Origin: Rickettsia typhi
GTDB taxonomy: Bacteria > Pseudomonadota > Alphaproteobacteria > WRAU01 > Hepatincolaceae
Direction: 5' to 3'
Assembly: GCA_945888065.1 (NCBI GenBank)
Contig: CAMCZU010000001.1
Coordinates: 1 to 64,000 of the forward strand
DNA length: 64,000 bases
Below the pieces are notes generated by a model. It did no database searches, was not told the DNA's origin, and was given only the letters and a program-made list of their open reading frames with translations. This document shows positions 12,781 through 22,293 of the stretch, piece after piece. Position 1 is the first letter of the stretch. Each line of letters begins with the position of its first letter. Both the position numbers and the translations under genes were made by a program.

Positions 12781-14949
12781 TTAGTAAAAATTAATTGGAT
12801 CTACATCAATTTGCAACTTAATGTTGTAAAGATTATTATTATCTATCCAGTGTTTTAAAAGCTTTTGAATATTAACATTTATATTTGTTTTTACTAAAAA
12901 TCTTTTTCTATAAAACCCTCTTAAAAAAGCAATTGGGGCATCTATTGGTCCTAAGATAGAATATTGATTAGAGCTATGTGGGGAAATTTGTTGCAAATAT
13001 TTACAATAGTTTTCTAAATCTACTTTGTTTTTTGATGATACAATAACTCCAGCTAATTTACCAAAAGGAGGGAAATTTAAGTTTTGCCTATTATTTAATT
13101 CATTTTGTATAAAATTTTCATAATTTTGGGATACCAAAGATTCAATCAAACTACTATTTGGATTATAAGTTTGAATTGCAACCTTACCAGCTTTTTCACC
13201 TCTACCTGAGCGACCAGATACTTGATATAAAAGTTGCCAACTTTTTTCTGAAGATTTTAGATCTAAATTATACATATAATCTCCATCTAAAATTCCTACA
13301 AAAGTAAGATTAGGAAAATGATACCCCTTAGAAATAATTTGAGTTCCAATTAAAATATCATATTTATTATTATTAATATCTTCTAACATTTCAACTGCTT
13401 TGTTGTGAGTTGTAAGAGTATCTGAAGATAGTAAAGCGATTTTTGCATCTTTAAATTTATCTTGAACTTCTTCAAATATTTTTTCAATTCCAAAACCAAA
13501 AGAAATAACCTCACCTTCACAACTAGAACATACTTTTGTAATTGCAATAGAATATCCACAATAATGACAAAGCAATGAATTTTTTTGCCTATGCTCTACA
13601 AGTGGAATATCACAATTAACGCATAAAACTTTTTCACCACAAGATTTACATAAAGATGTGTTGCAATATCCTCTTTTATTAATAAAAATTAAAGATTGTT
13701 CTTTTGCATTTAGGTTCTCTTGAATTTGTTTTTCAAATACTTTAGATACATAATGCCCTTTTGCCAAAGCTTCTTCTCGCATATCTACTACTTTAAACTG
13801 AGGCATTTGATGTTTGTTAAATCTACCTTGTAATTTAAAAAGTTGATACTTGTTTTTTTGTGCATTATGTAAACTCTCTAAAGATGGAGTAGCTGATGCT
13901 AACATAATAGGAATATTATGTAATTTTGCCCTCATTACTGCCATATCTCGGGCATTATAAATTACTCCTTCTTCTTGTTTATAAGAACTATCGTGTTCTT
14001 CATCTACTATTATTAATCCTAAGTTTTTAAATGGTAAAAATAAAGAAGATCTTGCACCAATAATTACTTTTAAATTTCCTGTTCCTGCATTTACCCAAGC
14101 ATCTTTTTTAACTTGCTTAGTAATTCCAGAATGCCAAACATATGGCTTTACATTAAATCTTTCTTCAAATCTTTGCATAATTTGAGTAGATAAAGCAATC
14201 TCAGGAAGCATAATTAATACTTGTTTGTTTTGCTTTAATACTTGTGTTAAGACTTCAAAATAAACTTCTGTTTTTCCTGCACCGGGGACTCCTTGTAAAA
14301 GGCTTACACAAAATGCAAATTTTTTATCTTGATAAAAATTTAAAATATCTTGAGAAATTTTTTGTTGATCACAAGATAATTCAAGTGGTTGATAATACAA
14401 ATTTTGTTGAAAATTTGAATATAAGGATTGTGTTTTAAGCTCTAAAAAATTTTCTTTTATTAAAGTATTAATTACCCCTATGCTTACACCTGCAATATTT
14501 GCAAGATATTTTTTTTCTAAATAATCTTTATTTGCTAAAGCTTCTATAATGTTAGCACGACCCTTATTTATAGTGATTTTTTTATTAAAAAGTGGGTTTA
14601 ATCCAACTAAATGCTCTACTTTGTTAAAATCAAATCCTGCAACATTAATAGCTAATTTTAATACATTGCCAAAATTACATACATAGTAATTAGATAATTT
14701 TTGTAAAAACAACAATAAATTTTCACTTAAAGATGGAATATCTTGAACTTTTTCAATAATAAACTTTAATTTAGAGGCATCAAAATCTATTGTATCAACA
14801 ATTTCACTTACAATTCCATACATATTTTTATTACCTAAAGATACTAATACTATATCTCCTATCTGAATATTTTGATTATCATAAAAACCATATGTATATG
14901 CTTTTTGTAGCTTTAAAGGTAAATAAATATTAGCAAAGTTTATTTTCAT
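12781..14949 (-). CDS. priA: Primosomal protein N' (PriA helicase)
   Basis: LLQGVPGAGKTEVYFEVL, LIIVDEEHDSSYKQEE, Cys-rich CKSCGEKVLCVNCDIPLVEHRQKNSLLCHYCGY. Confidence 0.96.
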   Translation of the reverse strand: MKINFANIYLPLKLQKAYTYGFYDNQNIQIGDIVLVSLGNKNMYGIVSEIVDTIDFDASKLKFIIEKVQDIPSLSENLLLFLQKLSNYYVCNFGNVLKLAINVAGFDFNKVEHLVGLNPLFNKKITINKGRANIIEALANKDYLEKKYLANIAGVSIGVINTLIKENFLELKTQSLYSNFQQNLYYQPLELSCDQQKISQDILNFYQDKKFAFCVSLLQGVPGAGKTEVYFEVLTQVLKQNKQVLIMLPEIALSTQIMQRFEERFNVKPYVWHSGITKQVKKDAWVNAGTGNLKVIIGARSSLFLPFKNLGLIIVDEEHDSSYKQEEGVIYNARDMAVMRAKLHNIPIMLASATPSLESLHNAQKNKYQLFKLQGRFNKHQMPQFKVVDMREEALAKGHYVSKVFEKQIQENLNAKEQSLIFINKRGYCNTSLCKSCGEKVLCVNCDIPLVEHRQKNSLLCHYCGYSIAITKVCSSCEGEVISFGFGIEKIFEEVQDKFKDAKIALLSSDTLTTHNKAVEMLEDINNNKYDILIGTQIISKGYHFPNLTFVGILDGDYMYNLDLKSSEKSWQLLYQVSGRSGRGEKAGKVAIQTYNPNSSLIESLVSQNYENFIQNELNNRQNLNFPPFGKLAGVIVSSKNKVDLENYCKYLQQISPHSSNQYSILGPIDAPIAFLRGFYRKRFLVKTNINVNIQKLLKHWIDNNNLYNIKLQIDVDPINFY

Positions 14950-15050
14950 AGTGTTTTTTAAAAATTATTGCATACATAATCTTACATTATATAATATAAT
15001 TTTATGAGTGTATAATAATTAAACTATAAGGATTTTTTTGTGTTTTTATT

Positions 15051-16052
15051 ATGGATAAATTAGAACAAAAAATTTTATCTCTTTTATGCAAGGCATCTCT
15101 TAAAGAAGAATTGCTAAATTTTATGGAAGATATTTTATCTGTAAAAAGAAAATCCAACCTTACCGCACAATCTTATTGCACAGATTTATGTGAGTTTATT
15201 AACTTTATGTCTAATCATTTAGGATTTAATATTTCTTTATCTGATTTAAATAGTATCAAACTAATAGATTTTAGAAGTTTTTTATCTTTACTTCATAACA
15301 ACAAACTAACTAAAACTTCAATTTCTAGAAAACTTTCTGCTTTAAGATCATTTTTTAAATATCTAAGTGAAAAAAATATGATTAATAATAGTGATTTACA
15401 AATGTTAGCTATGCAAAAAATATCTCAAAAATTACCTAGGTCGCAAAGTGAAAACCTTATTTTTGATGTTCTTAACTACGCTTGTAAATCTTCTAAAATT
15501 TCTTGGGTTCAAAAACGTAATCAAAGTATTCTTTATGTGCTTTATGGCTGTGGGCTTAGAATTGATGAAGCACTATCTTTAAAAATTAATCAAATACACT
15601 CTAAGCTTAGCAATGAATATGTTAGCATCAGAGTTTTAGGCAAAGGCAACAAAGAAAGGCTTGTTCCACTTCTTCCACAAGTATATAATGTTATTAAAGA
15701 TTATTTACAATCTATTCCTCAAAATGTTTTGCTTTCCAACAAAACGTTAGCTAACTCTAATGTAAAACAAGAATACATTTTTATTGGAACTCGTGGTGAA
15801 AAGCTTTCTGCAAGAGTAGTGCAAAGAATGCTTAGTGATATTAGAAAAAAACTTAATTTAGATGAAAACTTTACCCCTCACGCACTAAGGCATTCTTTTG
15901 CAACTCATCTATTAAATTCAGGAGTAGATTTAAGAACAATTCAAGAACTCTTAGGGCATTCATCTCTTGGGGCAACTCAAAGATACCTAAAAATAGATTT
16001 AAGAGAACTACAAAAAACTACTCTTAATTTCCATCCAAGAGGAGACTTATAA
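15051..16052 (+). CDS. xerC: Tyrosine recombinase XerC/XerD
   Basis: LYGCGLRIDEALSL, PHALRHSFATHLLNSGVDLRTIQELLGHSSLGATQRYLKI; adjacent to priA as in many alphaproteobacteria. Confidence 0.88.
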   Translation: MDKLEQKILSLLCKASLKEELLNFMEDILSVKRKSNLTAQSYCTDLCEFINFMSNHLGFNISLSDLNSIKLIDFRSFLSLLHNNKLTKTSISRKLSALRSFFKYLSEKNMINNSDLQMLAMQKISQKLPRSQSENLIFDVLNYACKSSKISWVQKRNQSILYVLYGCGLRIDEALSLKINQIHSKLSNEYVSIRVLGKGNKERLVPLLPQVYNVIKDYLQSIPQNVLLSNKTLANSNVKQEYIFIGTRGEKLSARVVQRMLSDIRKKLNLDENFTPHALRHSFATHLLNSGVDLRTIQELLGHSSLGATQRYLKIDLRELQKTTLNFHPRGDL

Positions 16053-16141
16053 TTAAAATCTATCTGTAAATAAAGTTGAATTTTTTTATAATCTTACTAT
16101 TATATTAATAATATTATTAATTTTTTAGATTATCTTAAAAA

Positions 16142-16450
16142 ATGGAACAACTACAAAAACGTTGCAATAATTGTGGCTACTTTTACCATATAGATGCTTA
16201 TTTTTGCCCAAAATGTGGTAAGCCTTCAAGCTTTACAAATTCTCATAAAAATAATTTAGTATTACTTTTATTATGTTTGTTTTTAGGTTGGGCAGGAATT
16301 CATAGATTTTATGTTGGTAAAATTGCATCAGGAATTTTTCAATTTTTATTATGCCTTATAACTATTGGATATATTTGGGTAATAATAGATTTTATTGTAA
16401 TTGCTTCTGGTAATTTTAGAGATGCAAACTTTAAAAGAATTAGCTGGTAA
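16142..16450 (+). CDS. Zinc-ribbon plus TM2 domain membrane protein
   Basis: CNNCGYFYHIDAYFCPKCG followed by LFLGWAGIHRFYVGKIASGIFQFLLCLITIGYIWVIIDFI. Confidence 0.85.
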   Translation: MEQLQKRCNNCGYFYHIDAYFCPKCGKPSSFTNSHKNNLVLLLLCLFLGWAGIHRFYVGKIASGIFQFLLCLITIGYIWVIIDFIVIASGNFRDANFKRISW

Positions 16451-16459
16451 ATAACCTTA

Positions 16460-17446
16460 TTAGGCTACAAACTTTAATTTTTCATAAATATTTAACATAT
16501 TTACAACTTCTACTTTCATATTATCTGCTACAACCCACATTGCAAGATTATTATTAACCATACGAACCCTGCTAATATATACATCTTCTTCACCGATTGC
16601 TTCAAATGGGCTTACATAACCATCATTTGCTCTGTAATCTACTACTTTTACATTTTCTATATTGGTTATGATATTTTTAATTTCTTCTTCTGTTCCATCT
16701 ACTTCTATCATTACAGAAAGTGCCTCTCCTATAAAAATAGGAACACGAACACAAGTTGCAACAATGTCTAAATTTACATTTAATACTTTATTACTTTGCA
16801 TACACAATAATTCTTCTTCTTGAGTATTACCATTAGTTGTAAAATCTTTAATATGTGGAATTAAATTAAATGCAATTTGTTTAGTAAAAATATTTTTAGT
16901 TTCAACAATGCTAGAATTAGCATAAATACAACGTGTTTGTTCAAATAATTCACCTAAAGCTTCTTCTCCCTCATTTGATACCCCCTGATAAGTAGATACA
17001 AATACTTTCCCTATATTTTGTATATTATATAAAGGGTGCAAGATTTTTGATAACATTATACAAATAGCACTAGGAGAATTAACAATATTACTTTGAATAT
17101 TACTTAATATATTATCATTAACCCCAACTACCACAGATGGAATCATATAATCATAGGCAAAGCATTCGCTTGAATCTATGACATATGCTTTTGTTTCTTT
17201 TAATTTAGTTGCATAAGGTTCAATATTTTTTTTATTCATCAATACAAATATTACATCTAAAGAATCTAACTCAAATGTATCTAAATTTTCTACCTTAAAT
17301 GATAGTTCTTCTATTTTTAAACGCTTTCCTACTTTATCTTGATTATCTAAAATTACAAGTTTATCAAAAGAGGTATCTTTATCTATCATTGTATTAATTA
17401 ATTCTTCTGTTAAACGCCCACAACCAATTATTCCTATTTGCAACAT
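16460..17446 (-). CDS. Aspartate-semialdehyde dehydrogenase homologue, predicted catalytically dead
   Basis: VSTYQGVS, TKQIAFNLIPHI, TCVRVPIFIG and WVVADN align with Asd, but NPNC is SPSA and FIGHS is FIGEA. Confidence 0.85.
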   Translation of the reverse strand: MLQIGIIGCGRLTEELINTMIDKDTSFDKLVILDNQDKVGKRLKIEELSFKVENLDTFELDSLDVIFVLMNKKNIEPYATKLKETKAYVIDSSECFAYDYMIPSVVVGVNDNILSNIQSNIVNSPSAICIMLSKILHPLYNIQNIGKVFVSTYQGVSNEGEEALGELFEQTRCIYANSSIVETKNIFTKQIAFNLIPHIKDFTTNGNTQEEELLCMQSNKVLNVNLDIVATCVRVPIFIGEALSVMIEVDGTEEEIKNIITNIENVKVVDYRANDGYVSPFEAIGEEDVYISRVRMVNNNLAMWVVADNMKVEVVNMLNIYEKLKFVA

Positions 17447-17475
17447 TTTTTACCTATATTTATGTTTAAAATACA

Positions 17476-17513
17476 AAAAGGTAAGATATGTAATAAAACA
17501 CAACTTACCTTTT
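17476..17513. terminator. Hairpin terminator downstream of rplS
   Basis: AAAAGGTAAG ... CTTACCTTTT 10-bp inverted repeat. Confidence 0.6.
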
Positions 17514-17545
17514 AACTTAATTTAACTTATTAAAAACATAATAAA

Positions 17546-17917
17546 TTAGTATGTTTTTACTTTAAATCCTGTAGTTTGTTCAGCTATTTTTGCAGATTTA
17601 CCTAATCTATTTTTTAGGTAATATAATTTTGCTCTTCTAACTTTACCTTTTTTAATTAAAGTAATAGAATCTATATTTGGATTATAATAAGGAAAAACTC
17701 TTTCTACCCCTTCCCCATAAGATAATTTTCTTACTGTAAAAGAAGAATTTAACCCTCTATTTTTTACAGCTATGCAAATTCCTTCGTAATTTTGAAATCT
17801 ATCACCAATTTTTACCTTAACATTAATAGTATCACCAGGTGTAAAATGCACAGATTTTTTATTTTCTACTAATTTAGCTATTTGTTCTTTTTCAAAATCT
17901 TCTAATATATTTGCCAT
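17546..17917 (-). CDS. rplS: 50S ribosomal protein L19
   Basis: [58 protein letters not shown]. Confidence 0.96.
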   Translation of the reverse strand: MANILEDFEKEQIAKLVENKKSVHFTPGDTINVKVKIGDRFQNYEGICIAVKNRGLNSSFTVRKLSYGEGVERVFPYYNPNIDSITLIKKGKVRRAKLYYLKNRLGKSAKIAEQTTGFKVKTY

Positions 17918-17939
17918 AATTACTCTCTTTTTACTTTAA

Positions 17940-18647
17940 TTAACTTTTTTTATTTATTTTTTTATATTTTTCCCACAAATCTAACCGAATCATCTTTGTT
18001 TTTTCTTCTGCCTTTTGTAATCTCCAAGAAGCAATTTTTTGGTGATTCCCACTTAATAAAACCGCTGGAACCTCCATATTATCATAAACAACAGGCTTTG
18101 TGTATTGTGGATACTCTAATAAATTATCCTCAAAACTTTCTTTTGTAATACATTCTTTTGAGTTTATCACATTTGGTAAAAATCTCAAAATAGAATCTAC
18201 TATTACCATAGCACCAAGCTCTCCACCTGATAAAATATAATCTCCAATACTTATTTCTTTTAAATTATATTTTTTAATAACCCTATTGTCAATACCTTCA
18301 AAATGCCCACAAATAAAAGTAATTCCTTTTTGTTCAGACATTTCAAATGCTTTACCTTGATTAAAAACCTCCCCTGCAGGAGATAAATAATACATATTAT
18401 CCGAGGCACCACTATTGAGGGCAAAATCTATACAATCTCCTAGCACATCAGGCTTTATTAATAATCCTGCTCCACCTCCAAAAACTTTATCATCTACTTT
18501 TTTATATTTATCTTTAGCAAAATCTCTTATATTAAAAACTTTAAAATCCCAAATTTTTTTCTCTAGAGCTTTTTTTGCTAAGGAGTGTCCTAAATAACCT
18601 GGAAACACTTCAGGATACAAAGTTATAAAAGATACTTGATAGGTCAT
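17940..18647 (-). CDS. trmD: tRNA (guanine-N1)-methyltransferase
   Basis: VSFITLYPEVFPGYLGHSLAKKAL, ISIGDYILSGGELGAMVIVDSILR. Confidence 0.96.
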   Translation of the reverse strand: MTYQVSFITLYPEVFPGYLGHSLAKKALEKKIWDFKVFNIRDFAKDKYKKVDDKVFGGGAGLLIKPDVLGDCIDFALNSGASDNMYYLSPAGEVFNQGKAFEMSEQKGITFICGHFEGIDNRVIKKYNLKEISIGDYILSGGELGAMVIVDSILRFLPNVINSKECITKESFEDNLLEYPQYTKPVVYDNMEVPAVLLSGNHQKIASWRLQKAEEKTKMIRLDLWEKYKKINKKS

Positions 18648-18662
18648 TTATTATTTTTATAA

Positions 18663-19205
18663 TTAATTTTTTTCTATTATATCTTCATTGATAGGAATTT
18701 CAGTTGGAAGATTTATTTCAATAAATTTTTTTTCTAAATTAATATTAATTACATTAGCTTTATTAAAAACTAACATAAATAAAGAATTATCTAATTTTTG
18801 AATTTCTAAAATATCCCCTGCACCAAAATTATCTACAGAGTAAACTTTACCTATAAGATTTTTAGTTTTAAAATCTATCACATCTAAATTAAGTAAATCT
18901 ACATAATAAAAATCATCTTCTTGCAAAGATGGGAGAGCACTTTTTTTTATATATAAGTTTTGATTAATTAAATTTTGAGCAACTTCAATAGAATTAATAT
19001 TTTCTAAGGTTGCAATTATTGTATCACCCTTAAAATAATAAGATTCTATAAAATAAGTATTAAGTTGAGAATCAAAAAGTTCATAATCTACAATAGATTC
19101 TAAATCTTGAGTGAAAGATTTAATTTTTAATTCACCCTTTAATCCTTTAGTTCCAACAATTTTTCCAACAATTATATAATCTTTATTAGTTTCTAAATTA
19201 TCCAT
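18663..19205 (-). CDS. rimM: Ribosome maturation factor RimM
   Basis: IIVGKIVGTKGLKGELKIKSFT; PTEIPI near C-terminus; between rpsP and trmD. Confidence 0.92.
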   Translation of the reverse strand: MDNLETNKDYIIVGKIVGTKGLKGELKIKSFTQDLESIVDYELFDSQLNTYFIESYYFKGDTIIATLENINSIEVAQNLINQNLYIKKSALPSLQEDDFYYVDLLNLDVIDFKTKNLIGKVYSVDNFGAGDILEIQKLDNSLFMLVFNKANVININLEKKFIEINLPTEIPINEDIIEKN

Positions 19206-19231
19206 TGTTTAGATTATATACCCAAAAGTTT

Positions 19232-19696
19232 TTACTCGGTTGGTTTAGCTTCATCAGTTGATTTAACTTCTGCTTGAGCTTGTTTTTCTGCATCAATTTT
19301 AGCTTGTTTTTCAGCCTGAGCTTGTGCTTTAGCATCTGCCTCTGCTTGAGCTTTTTTTTCTATTTCAGCTTGTTGAGCTTTTAGTTTTTCTTGAGCTTTA
19401 GCTTTTGGTAAGCTTTTTTTAGTTTGCACATGAATTTCTTTTTTTTCTACAATAGAAAATTTAGCTAAAATGCTTCTAACTTTATCAGTTGGTTGAGCAC
19501 CTACAGATAGCCAATATTTAATTCTATCTTCTTTTAGTGTGTATTTATTTTCAGCATTATTTTCTAGCATTGGATTATATTTACCAATAGTTTCTAAAAA
19601 TTTACCATCTCTTGGGCTTCTGCTATCAGTTGCCACTATATGATAATAAGGGTTTTTTCTTGCTCCCCATCTTGCTAAACGAATTTTAACAGACAT
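19232..19696 (-). CDS. rpsP: 30S ribosomal protein S16 with long Ala/Lys/Gln/Glu C-terminal tail
   Basis: MSVKIRLARWGARKNPYYHIVATDSRSPRDGKFLETIGKYNP; tail KAQAEADAKAQAQAEKQAKIDAEKQAQAEV. Confidence 0.96.
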   Translation of the reverse strand: MSVKIRLARWGARKNPYYHIVATDSRSPRDGKFLETIGKYNPMLENNAENKYTLKEDRIKYWLSVGAQPTDKVRSILAKFSIVEKKEIHVQTKKSLPKAKAQEKLKAQQAEIEKKAQAEADAKAQAQAEKQAKIDAEKQAQAEVKSTDEAKPTE

Positions 19697-19773
19697 TTAA
19701 ATGCTTCTCCAAAAATTTAAAAATTTATATATATGCTATAATATAGCAATTTATGTAAATATCAACAACTTAT

Positions 19774-20163
19774 TTATTTATTATTAATTTTTGAAGATAC
19801 AAAACTAGTAATAGCAATTGTTACAATATAACTTGCTAATATTTTTAGTTCTGTATCAACATAATCAAAATATTGTTTCCAAAAAAATGATGATAAAAAT
19901 GAATTAGAATTAATTTCTATTTTAGAGAAAGGGAAAACAATTAATACATACAAAGCTAATAATGATAAAAATACTTTTTTTAATAAAAAAAATTCTATCA
20001 AGCTACCGATTTTATGTTTAATTCTTTCAGGTAATAACTCATTTTTTGCTTTAGCTTTTTTACCTTCAATATCTTCAAATGGTTTATCATTCAATATTGT
20101 ATTTTGTGTATATTTATCTTTTGTATTTATCAAGAATTTATTAAATTTAAAATTTGGACTCAT
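19774..20163 (-). CDS. Small two-TM protein downstream of a Panacea-domain gene (candidate toxin/partner)
   Basis: Hydrophobic segments KKVFLSLLALYVLIVFPF and LKILASYIVTIAITSFV; starts 5 bp after the stop of the 20169..20648 gene. Confidence 0.6.
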   Translation of the reverse strand: MSPNFKFNKFLINTKDKYTQNTILNDKPFEDIEGKKAKAKNELLPERIKHKIGSLIEFFLLKKVFLSLLALYVLIVFPFSKIEINSNSFLSSFFWKQYFDYVDTELKILASYIVTIAITSFVSSKINNK

Positions 20164-20168
20164 TTGAT

Positions 20169-20648
20169 TTATACTTCTTTATCAGTTGTTAAAGATGGAA
20201 TATGCAATTTTTTAAATTCTTCTTTAATATCTTCATTTTCCAAATAATCACCTAGCTTTTTAGCTTTGTCCCAAGCCCCTTCTTTAATATGGCTAATATC
20301 AGATAATTCCCAAGCATCCATTGTTCCAAAAATACGATCTATAGATTCTAACAAAGGAATCATTTCTTCAGAAATCTCTTTAGAATTATCATTTTGAATA
20401 ATTTTATTTACTGCATTACTTCCAAAATTTTTTAACTCATCATACAACTCTGGTATAACAGGTCCATACTTCCAAGCTTGAATTTTTTCTTTTATTAATG
20501 GGTAACCTTCATAATGCATATAAATACCATTTGTAAAATATACTAATTTTTGTAATTGCATATTTGTTATTTGATTATTAGTATTTTTGTGTTTTTTAAT
20601 AAAATAATTTGCTATATCTATACAAGAATATGTATCTTGTTTTTCCAT
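20169..20648 (-). CDS. Panacea-domain (DUF4065/SocA/GepA-like) protein, candidate antitoxin
   Basis: MQLQKLVYFTNGIYMHYEGYPLIKEKIQAWKYGPVIPELYDELKNFG; ATG at 20648 preceded by AAGGAG ribosome-binding site. Confidence 0.85.
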   Translation of the reverse strand: MEKQDTYSCIDIANYFIKKHKNTNNQITNMQLQKLVYFTNGIYMHYEGYPLIKEKIQAWKYGPVIPELYDELKNFGSNAVNKIIQNDNSKEISEEMIPLLESIDRIFGTMDAWELSDISHIKEGAWDKAKKLGDYLENEDIKEEFKKLHIPSLTTDKEV

Positions 20649-20811
20649 TATATACTCCTTAAGCACACTTAATGCTATTATTAATTTTATTTTATAATTT
20701 TATAATATATAGATAGTTGTAAAATACCAGCTATATTTTTTATATTGTCATTTTTTTATAATTTTAATACATTGAAATTATAAAGTAAAGAAAAAATTCT
20801 TTAAATGTATA

Positions 20812-22194
20812 CTATTTTAATTTTTTAAACATATCTTCAAGATTTCCTCCAGCACCCATATTTTTAAGTTGCTTCATCATATTCATCATTCCACCGCCAC
20901 CATTTTTAAACTGCTTAATCATTTTTGCCATTTGCTCGTATTGTTTTAGTAATTTATTAATATCTGATAGCTCTGTTCCTGAACCTTTTGCTATTCTTTT
21001 TTTACGAGAAAAATTTAAAATTTTTGGATACATTCTCTCTCTTTTAGTCATTGAATCTATAATAGCTACTTGTTTTTTAATATTTTTTTCTGCTAGGGTT
21101 GTATCACCTAATTTGTCTGCAACACCAGGAATCATAGATATTAAAGATGTTATTCCACCTAGTTTTTTCATTTGTAAAATTTGCTTTTTTAAATCATCTA
21201 AAGAAAAAATTCCTTTTTCTAAGTTTTCTTTTAATTTTTGTGCCTCAACTTCTTCAATTTCATCAAATTTTTCTACTAAGGTTAGGATATCTCCTTGAGA
21301 TAACACTCTATCTACAATTTTTTTAGCATTAAAAATTTCTAGATTATTGATTTTTTCTCCCATACCCATAAATTTTATAGGAATGTTGGTAATATATTTA
21401 CAAGATATAATAGCTCCACCTCTGCTATCTGCATCTACTTTTGAGGCAATAATTCCACTTAAAGCTACTTTTTCATTAAAGCTTTTAGCAACATCAAGTG
21501 CAATTTGACCAGAAGCAGAATCTATAACCAGTAATACTTCTTTTGGATTGATTTTTTTGTAGATTTCACCGAGTTCACTCATTAATGCTTCATCTATAGA
21601 TAGCCTACCTGCTGTATCTAAAATTACTACATCGTAGTTATTTTGTTTTGCATAAATATCTACCTCTTGTAAAATTTTAAATAAATCTGATTTATAAGAT
21701 TCATAATCATAAGTAAAAAAATCTAATCCATTAGATGTAGCTAAAGATTGCAATTGATTATAAGCTGCTGGGCGATGTAAATCTAGGCAACACATTAAAA
21801 CTTTTTTATTTTCTTTAATTTTTAAAAAATTAGCAATTTTAGCACAAGTGGTAGTTTTACCACTACCTTGTAAGCCTACCATCATATAGTAAGATAAAGC
21901 TTTTGTGTGTAATTTTGTTGATATCTCATCTTCATTTAACAAATTAAATAAGGCATCATAAACAGCTTTTGTGATTACAATTTTTGGGGAGATGCTTCTA
22001 TAAATTTCACGACCTAATAGATCTTCCTTAATTTGTTCAATTAAAGATTTTGCAACTTGTAGTGCTACATCTGCCTCTAGCAATACTAGCCTTATTTCTC
22101 TTAATACTTTCGTTAAATCTTCTTCATTAATTGAGGGATTTTTACCAATTGATGTAAAAATTTCTTGAAATCTATTTTTTAAATTATTAAACAT
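20812..22194 (-). CDS. ffh: Signal recognition particle protein Ffh
   Basis: GLQGSGKTTTCAKIANFL, DTAGRLSIDEALMSEL, Met-rich M domain GGGGMMNMMKQLKNMG. Confidence 0.97.
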   Translation of the reverse strand: MFNNLKNRFQEIFTSIGKNPSINEEDLTKVLREIRLVLLEADVALQVAKSLIEQIKEDLLGREIYRSISPKIVITKAVYDALFNLLNEDEISTKLHTKALSYYMMVGLQGSGKTTTCAKIANFLKIKENKKVLMCCLDLHRPAAYNQLQSLATSNGLDFFTYDYESYKSDLFKILQEVDIYAKQNNYDVVILDTAGRLSIDEALMSELGEIYKKINPKEVLLVIDSASGQIALDVAKSFNEKVALSGIIASKVDADSRGGAIISCKYITNIPIKFMGMGEKINNLEIFNAKKIVDRVLSQGDILTLVEKFDEIEEVEAQKLKENLEKGIFSLDDLKKQILQMKKLGGITSLISMIPGVADKLGDTTLAEKNIKKQVAIIDSMTKRERMYPKILNFSRKKRIAKGSGTELSDINKLLKQYEQMAKMIKQFKNGGGGMMNMMKQLKNMGAGGNLEDMFKKLK

Positions 22195-22293
22195 TATTTT
22201 AATATTTTGGTTACTTATTTTTTTTAATTTGAGTATATATAATAAAAATTAATATTAACATTAAATATAGGGCATTCATATAATCATTTATTG

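Noticed and set aside
19734-19748. Small palindrome TGCTATA-A-TATAGCA near the rpsP promoter and the end of the candidate TA pair
   Set aside because: Short and AT-rich; considered as a TA operator but it lies downstream of the pair, not in its promoter.
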